From NCBI RefSeq assembly GCF_016892605.1, contig NZ_JAFEMV010000005.1, positions 186,001 through 250,000 on the forward strand: a stretch of DNA of 64,000 nucleotides. Reading direction: 5' to 3'. Shown here piece by piece: positions 36,354 through 44,607 of this stretch. This DNA is from Desemzia sp. RIT 804. Lineage in GTDB: Bacteria; Bacillota; Bacilli; Lactobacillales; Carnobacteriaceae. How positions within the stretch are numbered: the stretch's first letter is position 1; every line of letters starts with the position of its first letter. The notes under the pieces were generated by a model that worked only from the letters and a program-made list of their open reading frames with translations, was not told the origin of the DNA and searched no databases. The translations under genes were made by a program, and so were the position numbers.

Positions 36354-38132
36354 TTATTCTGTAATGGATTGAGAAAATTGACTGTTGTACAAGTTGGCAT
36401 AAAATCCGCCTTGTTCCAATAATGAGTCATGATTTCCTTGTTCAATGATCGAGCCTTGGTCCATAACTAAGATCAAGTCTGCGTTTCGGATAGTAGACAA
36501 CCGGTGAGCAATGACAAAACTTGTTCGACCTTCCATAACTTTATCCATTGCTTCTTGAATCAATTTCTCTAGTCGAGTATCTACCGAACTAGTTGCTTCA
36601 TCCAAAATCAAGATGTCAGGATCTGATAACACAGTCCGAGCAATCGTCATCAATTGTTTTTGCCCCAATGAAATATTGCTGGCTTCTTGATTGATTTCCA
36701 TGCCATAACCATTTGGTAATGTCTGAATAAAGTGATTAACATTTGCGATCTCAGCAGCATGAATAACTTCATCATCACTGGCATCTAGTTTACCAAGACG
36801 TAGATTTTCCATAACGGTATCTTGATACAACCATGCATCTTGTAAAACCATCCCAAAGTGTTTACGCAGATCACCACGACTTAACTTTTTAATATCGATG
36901 CCATCTACTTTGATGCTACCGCCGTTAACATCGTAAAAACGCATCAACAAGTTGACTAGGGTTGTTTTCCCAGCGCCAGTTGGTCCTACGATAGCGACCA
37001 TTTCGCCAGGTTTAACATGAACACTGATGTCTTCCATCAAAGGATTCTTTTCATTGTAACTGAAAGAAATATGATCGAAGTCAACAGTACCCGTGATTTT
37101 ATCTGGCAGTGTCGTTCTTACGATATCTTGTACTTCTTCAGGCTCATCTAAAAACTCGAAAATACGGCCAGCTGCTGCGCCAGCACTTTGCATGATACCT
37201 GATAGTTGCGAGATAGTAGTGATAGGTTGATTAACTTGCCATACATATTGAACGAAAGCTTGCAAGTTCCCGATTGTTAAAGCGCCATTAAAAGCAAAGT
37301 AACTACCCATCACAGCCACAATGATGTAAGCAAAGTTTGACACTAAACCAACTATTGGAGCCATAAGAGAAGAAATAAAACTAGCATTGAAACCTTGGTC
37401 ACGCAAGTTTAAGTTGCGTTTCTTGAATTCTTTGATTGAATCTTCTTCTTTACCATACAGTTTTATTTCAGTAAATCCGTTAAGATTTTCTTGGGTGAAA
37501 CCAAATAGATCACCTAAAGCATCTGCTTGATTACGGAAAGAACTTTGTGATGAAGAGATGATGACACGTGCCACAACTATAGCAATCGGAATAGTTAAAA
37601 TGACAACAATAGCTAAGGGAATATTTAACGTCAGCATCATCACAATAGCAAATGCAATGGATAGAAGCCCGTTCAATACTTGAACCATTGATTGTTGCAA
37701 AGCATTCGTGATCGCGTCTACATCGCTTGTAACACGGCTTAAAATGTCTCCAATTTGGTGCTTATCAAAATAAGAAACAGGCAAGCGATTGATTTTTGCA
37801 GAAATATCATTTCGTAAATCACGCATTCCTTGTTGCACAACATTTGTCAGAGTATATTGTGCAATGTATTGGCCACCATGGAAAAACATTCCACGAATGA
37901 AGTAGATAATCAGAATTTTTGTTAAATAGGGGTAGTTCATTCCTGCGCCTTCTACACCACGAACGATATCAGCAAAGTTAACAGTGATTTCTGTGATCGC
38001 AAGACCTATAATGAAAGGTTCAAGAGCATTGGCAATTGTAGAGACAACCGTTCCAAATATAGAAACGAAAAATTGTCCTCGATAATTTTTAAGGTAAACC
38101 CACAAGCGAGCAATTTGTTTTAATCCTTTCAT
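36354..38132 (-). CDS. Heterodimeric ABC exporter, canonical-Walker-B subunit
   Basis: A 592-residue half-transporter: six membrane helices (about 1-320) fused to an ATPase domain. Walker A is GPTGAGKTT and Walker B is ILILDEATSSVD with the catalytic Glu, but the signature is NISLGQKQ instead of LSGGQ. This is the pattern of the LmrD/BmrD/TM288-type subunit. Its start overlaps the stop of the partner gene by 4 nt (ATGA). Multidrug or lipid export is inferred. Confidence 0.9.
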   Translation of the reverse strand: MKGLKQIARLWVYLKNYRGQFFVSIFGTVVSTIANALEPFIIGLAITEITVNFADIVRGVEGAGMNYPYLTKILIIYFIRGMFFHGGQYIAQYTLTNVVQQGMRDLRNDISAKINRLPVSYFDKHQIGDILSRVTSDVDAITNALQQSMVQVLNGLLSIAFAIVMMLTLNIPLAIVVILTIPIAIVVARVIISSSQSSFRNQADALGDLFGFTQENLNGFTEIKLYGKEEDSIKEFKKRNLNLRDQGFNASFISSLMAPIVGLVSNFAYIIVAVMGSYFAFNGALTIGNLQAFVQYVWQVNQPITTISQLSGIMQSAGAAAGRIFEFLDEPEEVQDIVRTTLPDKITGTVDFDHISFSYNEKNPLMEDISVHVKPGEMVAIVGPTGAGKTTLVNLLMRFYDVNGGSIKVDGIDIKKLSRGDLRKHFGMVLQDAWLYQDTVMENLRLGKLDASDDEVIHAAEIANVNHFIQTLPNGYGMEINQEASNISLGQKQLMTIARTVLSDPDILILDEATSSVDTRLEKLIQEAMDKVMEGRTSFVIAHRLSTIRNADLILVMDQGSIIEQGNHDSLLEQGGFYANLYNSQFSQSITE

Positions 38133-39859
38133 TGGTTTAATTCCTCCTCACTTAGTTGAGATGATGCAATTTCATGATAAAGAGGACTAGTTTGCAATAA
38201 CTCTTTATGTGTTCCTTTTGCAACGATTTCGCCTTCATCAAGTAAGATGATTTGATCAGCATTCATAATAGAACTAACTCGTTGTCCTACGACAATTGTT
38301 GTAGCATTTTGAGTTACTTGGCTCAATTCGTTTCTTAAAATAGCATCCGTTTTAAAGTCAAGCGCTGAGAAACTATCATCAAATACATAAATGCTCGGTT
38401 TTCGAATAATGGATCTAGCTATTGAAAGACGTTGTTTTTGTCCGCCTGACAAGTTGCTTCCACCTTCAGATAAAACAGTTTCATAATGGTTCTTCAATCG
38501 TTCAATAAATTCTTTCGATTGTGAAACCTCTGAAGCTTCTTCAATCTCACTACGACTGGCATCCCAGTTACCGTATTTTAAGTTTTCCGTAATCGTTCCG
38601 GTGAACAATAAAGCTTTCTGCGGAGTAAAACCGATCTTACGACGTAAAGCTTTCAAGTTATAGTCACGGATATCTACGCCATCTACTAAAATACGCCCCT
38701 CAGTAACATCATAAAAACGTGGAATCAGTTGTACAATGGATGATTTTCCACTACCAGTTGATCCAATAAAAGCAACTGTTTCTCCAGGTTTAGATTCAAA
38801 ACTGATATTTTTCAGTACGGGTTTATCTGCATCTGGATAAGCAAACCCTACATTATCAAATGTAATGTAGCCTTCTGTTTCAGTAGCTAGAACACCATGT
38901 TCATTTGGATCGATAGAACTTTGTTTTTCTAATACTTCTTTTAGTCGGTTTGCACTAACTGAAGCTCTTGGATACATAATAAAAATATTTGCAAACATGA
39001 GTAATGAGAATAAAGCATGGAATGCATACTCGATAAAAGCCACTAATACACCAACTTGGACGTTTCCAGCAGCAATTTGTTGGGCACCAAGCCAAACGAT
39101 TACGATAATAACAACGTTGATAATAAGTGAAAAACCGGGTTGAGTAAGAGCGACTAATTTAAATAATCGAGAAGACACTTTTCGATAATCATTATTGGTA
39201 TCGTTAAAGCGGTCTTCTTGGAATTCTTCACGATTGAACGCTCGAATAACGCGTAGTCCAGTCAAGCTTTCCCTCAAAATTCGGTTGATATTATCTAGAA
39301 GTGATTGTTGCTTTTTAGATAAAGGCTGGGTAGCTCTAGCTATTAATACGATCAAAAGAACAATAAAAGGTATTGCAGGAAGTACGGCTAGTGCCAATGT
39401 AGGACTAGTTTGCACTATAAGTACACCACTCACGATCAACATTAGTGGAGTGACCACACCAAGACGTAAAATCATTTCTGTGAATTGCAGCAATACGAAT
39501 GCATCGGTTGTAATTCGAGTTCCAAGAGAAGAAACGCCAATTTCATTGTACTCGGCATGAGAAAATTTCATCATGCTTGTGTAAACGTCATTTCGTATAT
39601 CCATAGTCATTGTACTAACGACCTTGCTGGATGCATAAGAATTCACGATTCTTCCAGCGAATCCAAAAATTGTCAGAAGGAGCATAAAAAATGCATACTG
39701 CCAAATTAATGAACTATTGCCTGGAATGATTGCATTATCAATCATTTGTGCCAACAAAGTAGGAAGGCCTAAATTGATCAAAATAAATCCTAAAGCTCCA
39801 ATAACATTGATAGCTAGTAATTTAGGATATTTTCGAAGATACTGCCAAATAAATTTCAT
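38129..39859 (-). CDS. Heterodimeric ABC exporter, degenerate-site subunit
   Basis: A 576-residue half-transporter with an N-terminal membrane domain and C-terminal ATPase. Walker A is GSTGSGKSS and the signature LSGGQKQR is intact, but the residue after Walker B is Asp (YVFDDSFSALD), so one of the two ATP sites of the dimer lacks the catalytic Glu. This asymmetry is typical of LmrCD, BmrCD and TM287/288. Ribosome site AAGGAGCG; promoter at 39892-39920. Confidence 0.9.
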   Translation of the reverse strand: MKFIWQYLRKYPKLLAINVIGALGFILINLGLPTLLAQMIDNAIIPGNSSLIWQYAFFMLLLTIFGFAGRIVNSYASSKVVSTMTMDIRNDVYTSMMKFSHAEYNEIGVSSLGTRITTDAFVLLQFTEMILRLGVVTPLMLIVSGVLIVQTSPTLALAVLPAIPFIVLLIVLIARATQPLSKKQQSLLDNINRILRESLTGLRVIRAFNREEFQEDRFNDTNNDYRKVSSRLFKLVALTQPGFSLIINVVIIVIVWLGAQQIAAGNVQVGVLVAFIEYAFHALFSLLMFANIFIMYPRASVSANRLKEVLEKQSSIDPNEHGVLATETEGYITFDNVGFAYPDADKPVLKNISFESKPGETVAFIGSTGSGKSSIVQLIPRFYDVTEGRILVDGVDIRDYNLKALRRKIGFTPQKALLFTGTITENLKYGNWDASRSEIEEASEVSQSKEFIERLKNHYETVLSEGGSNLSGGQKQRLSIARSIIRKPSIYVFDDSFSALDFKTDAILRNELSQVTQNATTIVVGQRVSSIMNADQIILLDEGEIVAKGTHKELLQTSPLYHEIASSQLSEEELNQ

Positions 39860-39891
39860 ATATATAAACGCTCCTTACTTTAATTTTATTT

Positions 39892-39920
39892 TTAATAACA
39901 AAGTTAACATAATGAAACAA
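39892..39920 (-). promoter_or_regulatory. Promoter of the ABC exporter operon
   Basis: Minus-strand TTGTTT (39915-39920), a 17-bp spacer and TATTAA (39892-39897), about 33 bp before the start codon. Confidence 0.65.
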
Positions 39921-39950
39921 AAGAAACGGCCTAATGCGGATGCACTAGGC
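39921..39950 (-). terminator. Probable nrd operon terminator
   Basis: Minus-strand stem GCCTAGTGC with GCATTAGGC (one G-T pair, 4-nt loop), then CGTTTCTTTTG. It lies 126 bp beyond the nrdF stop; another weaker stem lies at 40053-40075. Confidence 0.6.
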
Positions 39951-40075
39951 TCAATGACTTTATTTTAAATTTTTATCAGACTAAAAGCAATTGCTTTTTA
40001 CTAAATCTGTCTGTTTTTTTACCTTAAAAGACTTAAATGTTAACAGAGCTATTTAAAACGCTGAAATGGGTCGTT

Positions 40076-41038
40076 TTAGACGCTCCATTTTTCGTAATCT
40101 TCATCGGCCATTGATTCGACCATTCCTACTAAATATCCATTACCTACTTGCGAGAAGAAGTCATGGTTTGAAGTTCCGGTAGAGATTCCATTCATGATGA
40201 CCGGATCTACATCATCCGAAGTATCGGGGAATAGAGGGTCAAAGCCTAAATTTTGCAATGCTTTGTTGGCATTATAGCGCAAGAAAACTTTGACACGCTC
40301 AGTCCAACCCATCTCATCATACAAATATTGAGTGTAGTTTACTTCATTTTGATAAAGAGTAAACAATAATTCGTAAGTCCAATTTTTTAATTGTTCTTGT
40401 TCATTTTCAGGCAATTGATTATACGCAATTTGAAATTTATACCCAATATAAGTTCCGTGAACGGATTCGTCGCGCAAAATCAATTTGATGATTTCAGCTA
40501 CGTTAGGCAACTTATTATTACCTAAATAATGAAGTGGGGCGAAGAACCCTGAATAGAATAAGAAAGATTCGAGTAACACGCTCGCCACTTTCCGCTCCAA
40601 ATCAGTACCGTTTTGGTAAATGTTGTTGATGATTTCTGCTTTCTTTTGCAGCATTTCGTTCGTGTTGGTCCATTGGAAAATCTCGTCAATTTCTGATTTG
40701 GTGTTCAGTGTACTAAAGATAGCACTGTAACTTTTAGCGTGCATAGATTCCATGAACTGAATATTATTGTAAACAGCTTCTTCGTGTTGAGTACGAATCG
40801 AATCTTTTAAAGAAGCTACTCCGTCTTGTGATTGAAGAGTATCTAGTAAAGTAAGTCCACCAAAAACTTTTCCCATCATATCTTGTTCTTCTTTTGGAAG
40901 GTTATACCAATCGTTTAAATCATTTGAGACGGGGATACGAGTATCTGTCCAAAATTGTTCGACCAATTTTTCCCAAGTTAATTTATCAATCATATCCTCA
41001 ATCTTGTTCCAGTTTATAGCATGATATTGTTCTGTCAT
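40076..41038 (-). CDS. nrdF: Ribonucleotide reductase class Ib, beta subunit
   Basis: A 320-residue R2F protein with the di-metal (Mn or Fe) tyrosyl-radical fold. Ligand regions are LDTLQSQDGVAS, ESMHAKSYS and ILRDESVHGTYIG. It supplies the radical for NrdE. It is separated from nrdE by about 580 bp filled with hairpin repeats, unlike most nrdHIEF operons where the genes are close. Ribosome site AAGGAGAA ahead of ATG 41038. Confidence 0.96.
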   Translation of the reverse strand: MTEQYHAINWNKIEDMIDKLTWEKLVEQFWTDTRIPVSNDLNDWYNLPKEEQDMMGKVFGGLTLLDTLQSQDGVASLKDSIRTQHEEAVYNNIQFMESMHAKSYSAIFSTLNTKSEIDEIFQWTNTNEMLQKKAEIINNIYQNGTDLERKVASVLLESFLFYSGFFAPLHYLGNNKLPNVAEIIKLILRDESVHGTYIGYKFQIAYNQLPENEQEQLKNWTYELLFTLYQNEVNYTQYLYDEMGWTERVKVFLRYNANKALQNLGFDPLFPDTSDDVDPVIMNGISTGTSNHDFFSQVGNGYLVGMVESMADEDYEKWSV

Positions 41039-41102
41039 TGCATCAACTTCTCCTTACTTTCGAGTTTATATGGCTAAGGTGTTATTGCAGTAGGAGATTG
41101 GT

Positions 41103-41129
41103 GCTTCTCTATTTTTATAGTAGAGAAGC
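41103..41129 (-). promoter_or_regulatory. Small hairpin between the repeat array and nrdF
   Basis: A 9-bp perfect stem (GCTTCTCTA with TAGAGAAGC). It has no T run, so it is more likely a processing or stability element than a terminator. Confidence 0.5.
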
Positions 41130-41154
41130 TTCCTCCGCATCCTAGTAGAGCTGC

Positions 41155-41249
41155 GAAAGCCAGAGATTTTGGAAAAAGATGAAAAATTTTGTGGTTGATA
41201 AACACCACAATAATTTTTCCCTATTTTCCTTCATCTCTTTCAGGCTTTC
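41155..41249 (-). repeat. nrd hairpin unit 1
   Basis: Helix 1 GAAAGCC/GGCTTTC, helix 2 AGAGAT/ATCTCT, helix 3 GGAAAA/TTTTCC, apical helix TTGTGGT/ACCACAA (plus-strand sequences). Confidence 0.85.
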
Positions 41250-41272
41250 TCCGCATCTTTTAGTAGAGTTGC

Positions 41273-41369
41273 GTGGCCTAGCAATTTTGCAAAAAAGATA
41301 AATTTTAATTGGGATGAAAAGAATCCCATTTAAAATTTCCTATTTTTGCTTCATTGCTCCCAGGCCCAC
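41273..41369 (-). repeat. nrd hairpin unit 2
   Basis: Helix 1 GTGGCC/GGCCCAC (one bulged C), helix 2 AGCAAT/ATTGCT, helix 3 GCAAAAA/TTTTTGC, helix 4 AAATTTTAA/TTAAAATTT, apical TGGGAT/ATCCCA. Confidence 0.87.
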
Positions 41370-41392
41370 TCCGCATCTTTTAGTAGAGCTGC

Positions 41393-41489
41393 GTGGACCA
41401 GCAATTTTGCAAAAAAGATAAAATTTGATTGGGGTAAAAAGCACCCCATTCAAATTTTCCTATTTTTGCTTCATTGCTCCCAGGCCCAC
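41393..41489 (-). repeat. nrd hairpin unit 3
   Basis: Helix 1 GTGGACC/GGCCCAC (one mismatch), helix 2 AGCAAT/ATTGCT, helix 3 GCAAAAA/TTTTTGC, helix 4 AAAATTTGA/TCAAATTTT, apical TGGGGT/ACCCCA. Closest to unit 2. Confidence 0.87.
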
Positions 41490-41512
41490 TCCGCATCCTT
41501 TAGTAGAGCTGC

Positions 41513-41609
41513 GGTCGCTTGACTCTCGGGAAAATCATTCTCTTTTTTGAGGATAAAAAGCATCCTCTAAAAAGAGAATAGATTTTCCTTTCGAGTCAGA
41601 ACAGCGACC
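41513..41609 (-). repeat. nrd hairpin unit 4
   Basis: Helix 1 GGTCGCT/AGCGACC, helix 2 TGACTC/GAGTCA, helix 3 GGAAAAT/ATTTTCC, helix 4 ATTCTCTTTTT/AAAAAGAGAAT, apical GAGGAT/ATCCTC: about 37 bp. Its arms are unrelated in sequence to units 1-3, yet the layout is the same. Confidence 0.88.
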
Positions 41610-41618
41610 TCCGCATCC

Positions 41619-43796
41619 TTAGATCGTGCAGCTTTCGCATTGGTTGGAGCCTATTTCTTCTGAGTTTTCTGTGAAAGTTCTGACGTAGTAAATGGATTTG
41701 ATGCCTTTTTTCCATGCGTAGTGTCTTAAAATGTTTAAGTCACGCGTGGTTTGTTTATTGGTACGGCCAATTTTCCATTCGTATAATCCAGAAGGTATTT
41801 CAGATCTCATGAAGAGTGTCAAACTCATACCTTGGTCGATGTGTTTTTGAGCTGCTGCATAGACATCGATCACTTTACGCATATCGATATCGTAAGCAGA
41901 AGTATAGTAAGGCAACGTTTCATTCGATAAATAAGGAGCAGGGTAATAAGTTTTACCCGTTTTCTTTTCTTGGCGTTCTTCGATCAAACGAGTGATCGGG
42001 TGTAAACTGGAAGACGTTTCGTTTACATAACTGATAGAACCAGTAGGCGCTACAGCTAAACGGTTTTGGTGATATAATCCGCCCGTCATGATTGAAGTTT
42101 TTAAAGCTTCCCAATCTGCTGCTGTAGGTACTTGCAAACCATCAAATAAATGTTGCACTTTCTCGTTAGCAAATTTGAAATCTTCGGCAATGTATTTGTC
42201 AAAGTATTCTCCACTAGCGTACTTAGATTTCTCAAAGTTACGGAAAGATAGATTGCGTTCCATCGCGATCTGGTTGCTGGCTTTCAACGTATAGTAATTC
42301 AACAACATGAAATAAGCGTCTGTAAATTCAACTGATTCAGGCGAACCGTAAGAAATTTGATTCAATGCCAAGTAAGTGTGCAGTCCCATCGCGCCTAAAC
42401 CGATAGTGTGGTAGTGGTCATTTCCGTTTTTGATCGATGGAACAGCTGAAATGCTGGATTGATCAGTAACAGTCGTTAACGCACGAACCATCGCGTCCAC
42501 TGATTTACCAAAATCTGGTGACTTCATCAAATTCACAATATTGGTTGAGCCTAAATTACAGCTAATATCGGTACCTAGCGTTTCATACGACTGGTCGTTA
42601 TTGATCAATGACGGTTCTTGGATTTGCAAGATTTCACTACACAAGTTACTCATCGTGATCGTTCCATAAACTGGGTTTTCGCGATTTGCTGTATCGATGT
42701 TGATGATATATGGGTATCCAGATTCTTGTTGTAATTTTGAAATTTCATTTTCCAAGTCACGTGCACGAATTTTTGATTTGCGTACTTCTTCGTTATTGAC
42801 TAGATTGTCGTACTCAGCTGTAATGTCTACATAAGAAAAAGGTCTGCCGTAGATTCGTTCTACATCATAAGGACTGAACAAGTACATTTGCTCATCATGA
42901 GCACACAGTTCATAAAATTTATCAGGTACGGTCAAACCAAGAGAAAGTGTCTTCACACGAACTTTTTCATCTGCATTTTCTTTTTTAGTGGATAAGAAAG
43001 AAACGATATCAGGGTGGAATACGTTCAAATAAACCGCTCCAGCGCCGTTACGTTGACCTAATTGGTTAGAATAGCTAAAGCTGTCTTCCAATAATTTCAT
43101 GACAGGGACAACGCCGCTTGATGCATTTTCAATTTTTTTGATCGGGTCTCCTGCAGCACGTAAGTTGGACAAGTTCACTCCAACTCCACCACCGATACGA
43201 GACAACTGCAAAGCACTGTTGATGACACGACCAATACTGTTCATATCGTCTGTTGCTTGGATCAAGAAACAAGACACCAATTCTCCACGACGTTTTCGTC
43301 CAGCATTTAAGAATGTAGGAGTAGCAGGTTGGTAGCGTTGGTTAATAATTTCATCCGCGATCGTCCAAGCTAATTCTTTATCGCCATCAGCCAAGTATAA
43401 TGCATTAAAGACGATTCGGTCTTCGTAACGTTCCAAGAATCTTTGGCCATCATTTGTTTTCAATGCATATTGAGTGTAGAATTTGTAAGCTGACATAAAT
43501 GAACGGAAGCGGAATTTACGATTGTAGATTTCGTTAAACAAATCTTTAACAAATTCTCTATCGTATTGGTTTAAAAATTCTTCTTCGATATAATCGTTGG
43601 TGATCAAGTAGTTCAATTTTTCATCTAAAGTATAGAAGAAAACTGTATTCGGATTCACATATTCTAAAAAGTAAGCACGCACTGCTTCACGATCTTTGTG
43701 TAATGGGATTGATCCATCTACTGGTCGGTTCAATTCATTGTTCAGTTTAAAATAAGTGACCTCTTTGGGTTTTGTAGCTAATTTAGGCTTTTCCAA
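41619..43796 (-). CDS. nrdE: Ribonucleotide reductase class Ib, alpha subunit
   Basis: A 725-residue catalytic subunit that reduces ribonucleoside diphosphates. Motifs include VSCFLIQATDDMNSI, NLSNLRAAG and the C-terminal redox pair CESCTI that NrdH re-reduces. No N-terminal ATP cone is seen, as expected for class Ib. The start is TTG at 43796, overlapping nrdI by 14 nt. The stop codon lies inside the first linker of the hairpin array. Confidence 0.95.
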   Translation of the reverse strand: MEKPKLATKPKEVTYFKLNNELNRPVDGSIPLHKDREAVRAYFLEYVNPNTVFFYTLDEKLNYLITNDYIEEEFLNQYDREFVKDLFNEIYNRKFRFRSFMSAYKFYTQYALKTNDGQRFLERYEDRIVFNALYLADGDKELAWTIADEIINQRYQPATPTFLNAGRKRRGELVSCFLIQATDDMNSIGRVINSALQLSRIGGGVGVNLSNLRAAGDPIKKIENASSGVVPVMKLLEDSFSYSNQLGQRNGAGAVYLNVFHPDIVSFLSTKKENADEKVRVKTLSLGLTVPDKFYELCAHDEQMYLFSPYDVERIYGRPFSYVDITAEYDNLVNNEEVRKSKIRARDLENEISKLQQESGYPYIINIDTANRENPVYGTITMSNLCSEILQIQEPSLINNDQSYETLGTDISCNLGSTNIVNLMKSPDFGKSVDAMVRALTTVTDQSSISAVPSIKNGNDHYHTIGLGAMGLHTYLALNQISYGSPESVEFTDAYFMLLNYYTLKASNQIAMERNLSFRNFEKSKYASGEYFDKYIAEDFKFANEKVQHLFDGLQVPTAADWEALKTSIMTGGLYHQNRLAVAPTGSISYVNETSSSLHPITRLIEERQEKKTGKTYYPAPYLSNETLPYYTSAYDIDMRKVIDVYAAAQKHIDQGMSLTLFMRSEIPSGLYEWKIGRTNKQTTRDLNILRHYAWKKGIKSIYYVRTFTENSEEIGSNQCESCTI

Positions 43797-44154
43797 GGTC
43801 GTTCACCGCTTTCTTTAATTTTTTTACATCTTCATCATTCCCTTGAAATTCAAAGGTATGTATTAAAGGGACATCATATTCTTTTGCTAAATCTTTCGCT
43901 GTAAACACAAACAACTGTCCAAAATTTAAGTTTCCGCCACCGGCAATGCCCTTAAAGTATTGTTTGTTATTTGCCGTTTCGAGAAAATCATTTAAAATTT
44001 CGGTAGCTTCTTTCTCATAGGTCGGTGTAACGATCACAAAAGGTTCGTTAATACTGATAAATGGATTTGTCGGAGTCAATTCCAACAAATCCATATCTAA
44101 TTTTTGAACAAATTTTCTCGTTTGGCCGGTCAAAGAAATATAAACTATTTTCAT
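43783..44154 (-). CDS. nrdI: NrdI flavodoxin-like activator
   Basis: A 123-residue flavodoxin-like protein (ISLTGQTRKF FMN loop; GGGNLNFGQ). NrdI supplies the oxidant for assembling the Mn(III)2-tyrosyl radical in NrdF. It overlaps nrdH by 4 nt and nrdE by 14 nt, so the three are translationally coupled. Confidence 0.93.
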   Translation of the reverse strand: MKIVYISLTGQTRKFVQKLDMDLLELTPTNPFISINEPFVIVTPTYEKEATEILNDFLETANNKQYFKGIAGGGNLNFGQLFVFTAKDLAKEYDVPLIHTFEFQGNDEDVKKLKKAVNDLGKA

Positions 44155-44384
44155 GCTAATTGATCTAATAGATCCGGGCGGAATCCATTAAACGCGTCTT
44201 GTCCATCAGCTAAGATGACAGGAACAGAACTGAAACCTAGCTCTTTTACTTCTGCTAATGCTGCTTCAGATTCAAAAATATCTTTGATTTCGTAAAGTAC
44301 ACCTTTATCATCTAGGTATTTTTTGGTAAAATTGCATTGCATGCAATTTGGTTTTGAGTAGATTACAATAGTTTTATCAGCCAT
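44151..44384 (-). CDS. nrdH: NrdH glutaredoxin-like redoxin
   Basis: A 77-residue redoxin with active site Cys14-Met-Gln-Cys17 and a C-terminal FNGFRPDLL, as in NrdH. It transfers electrons from thioredoxin reductase to NrdE. First gene of the operon, ribosome site AAAGGAGAAT. Confidence 0.94.
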   Translation of the reverse strand: MADKTIVIYSKPNCMQCNFTKKYLDDKGVLYEIKDIFESEAALAEVKELGFSSVPVILADGQDAFNGFRPDLLDQLA

Positions 44385-44421
44385 TTTTTATTCTCCTTTG
44401 AACATTTCATTTGATAATTCA

Positions 44422-44450
44422 ATTCTACATCGCTTTAAAGATAGATGCAA
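44422..44450 (-). promoter_or_regulatory. nrd operon promoter
   Basis: Minus-strand TTGCAT (44445-44450), a 17-bp spacer and TAGAAT (44422-44427), about 38 bp before nrdH. Confidence 0.75.
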
Positions 44451-44498
44451 TGTTTAAATACTACATTTAGATTAAATAACTCAAACGATAAGCTGGAA

Positions 44499-44514
44499 AC
44501 ACAATATGTAGTGT
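44499..44514. promoter_or_regulatory. NrdR box
   Basis: ACACAATATGTAGTGT fits the NrdR consensus (acaCwAtATaTwGtgt) with one deviation. It lies 49 bp upstream of the -35. A degenerate palindrome, TGTTTAAATACTACA (44451-44465), directly abuts the -35 and may be the second box, though the spacing is larger than the usual three helical turns. Confidence 0.75.
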
Positions 44515-44547
44515 TTTGCAAGCTTTTTTATTTTTGTCTAAAACCGC

Positions 44548-44590
44548 AAAAAAGACCTCCATTATGCGCTTCGATGGAAGTCTTTTATTT
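44548..44590 (-). terminator. Terminator after the C26 peptidase gene
   Basis: Stem AAAAGACTTCCAT with ATGGAGGTCTTTT flanked by A and T runs. It could work in both directions; the nearby gene ending here is on the minus strand. Confidence 0.82.
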
Positions 44591-44607
44591 TTTTTATAAA
44601 ACATTTT

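Larger units (their letters stand above)
41133..41621 (-). repeat. Tandem hairpin-repeat array in the nrdE-nrdF intergenic region
   Basis: Five copies of a linker begin at 41133, 41249, 41369, 41489 and 41609 (plus-strand start CTCCGCATC, then a TAGTAGAG core and CTGCG). The spacing is 116, 120, 120 and 120 nt. The fifth is partial and includes the nrdE stop codon. Between linkers lie four long imperfect hairpins with the same architecture: helices of about 7, 6, 7, 8-11 and 6-7 bp, a 3x3 internal loop (4-nt side in unit 4), a bulge of about 4 nt, and a 7-8-nt loop. The sequences differ but pairing is kept. The array should be transcribed with nrdHIEF. I know of no described element to assign it to. 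Confidence 0.9.

Noticed and set aside
36204-36422. Plus-strand 72-residue ORF near the ABC exporter 3' end
   Set aside because: It overlaps the exporter coding end and its terminator and has no plausible start.
41133-41621. Short minus-strand ORFs starting at ATGCGGAG in each hairpin unit (up to 38 codons in unit 3), as possible tandem peptides
   Set aside because: Lengths differ widely (6, 11, 23 and 38 codons), the start is not spaced correctly from a ribosome site, and variation keeps base pairing rather than reading frame.
41133-41621. CRISPR array in the nrdE-nrdF interval
   Set aside because: The conserved linkers are regularly spaced, but the intervening 95-97 nt are themselves palindromic and share one architecture; no cas genes are present.
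41133-41621. Retron or group II intron RNA
   Set aside because: No reverse transcriptase is encoded nearby, and four similar hairpins in series do not fit msr-msd or intron domains.
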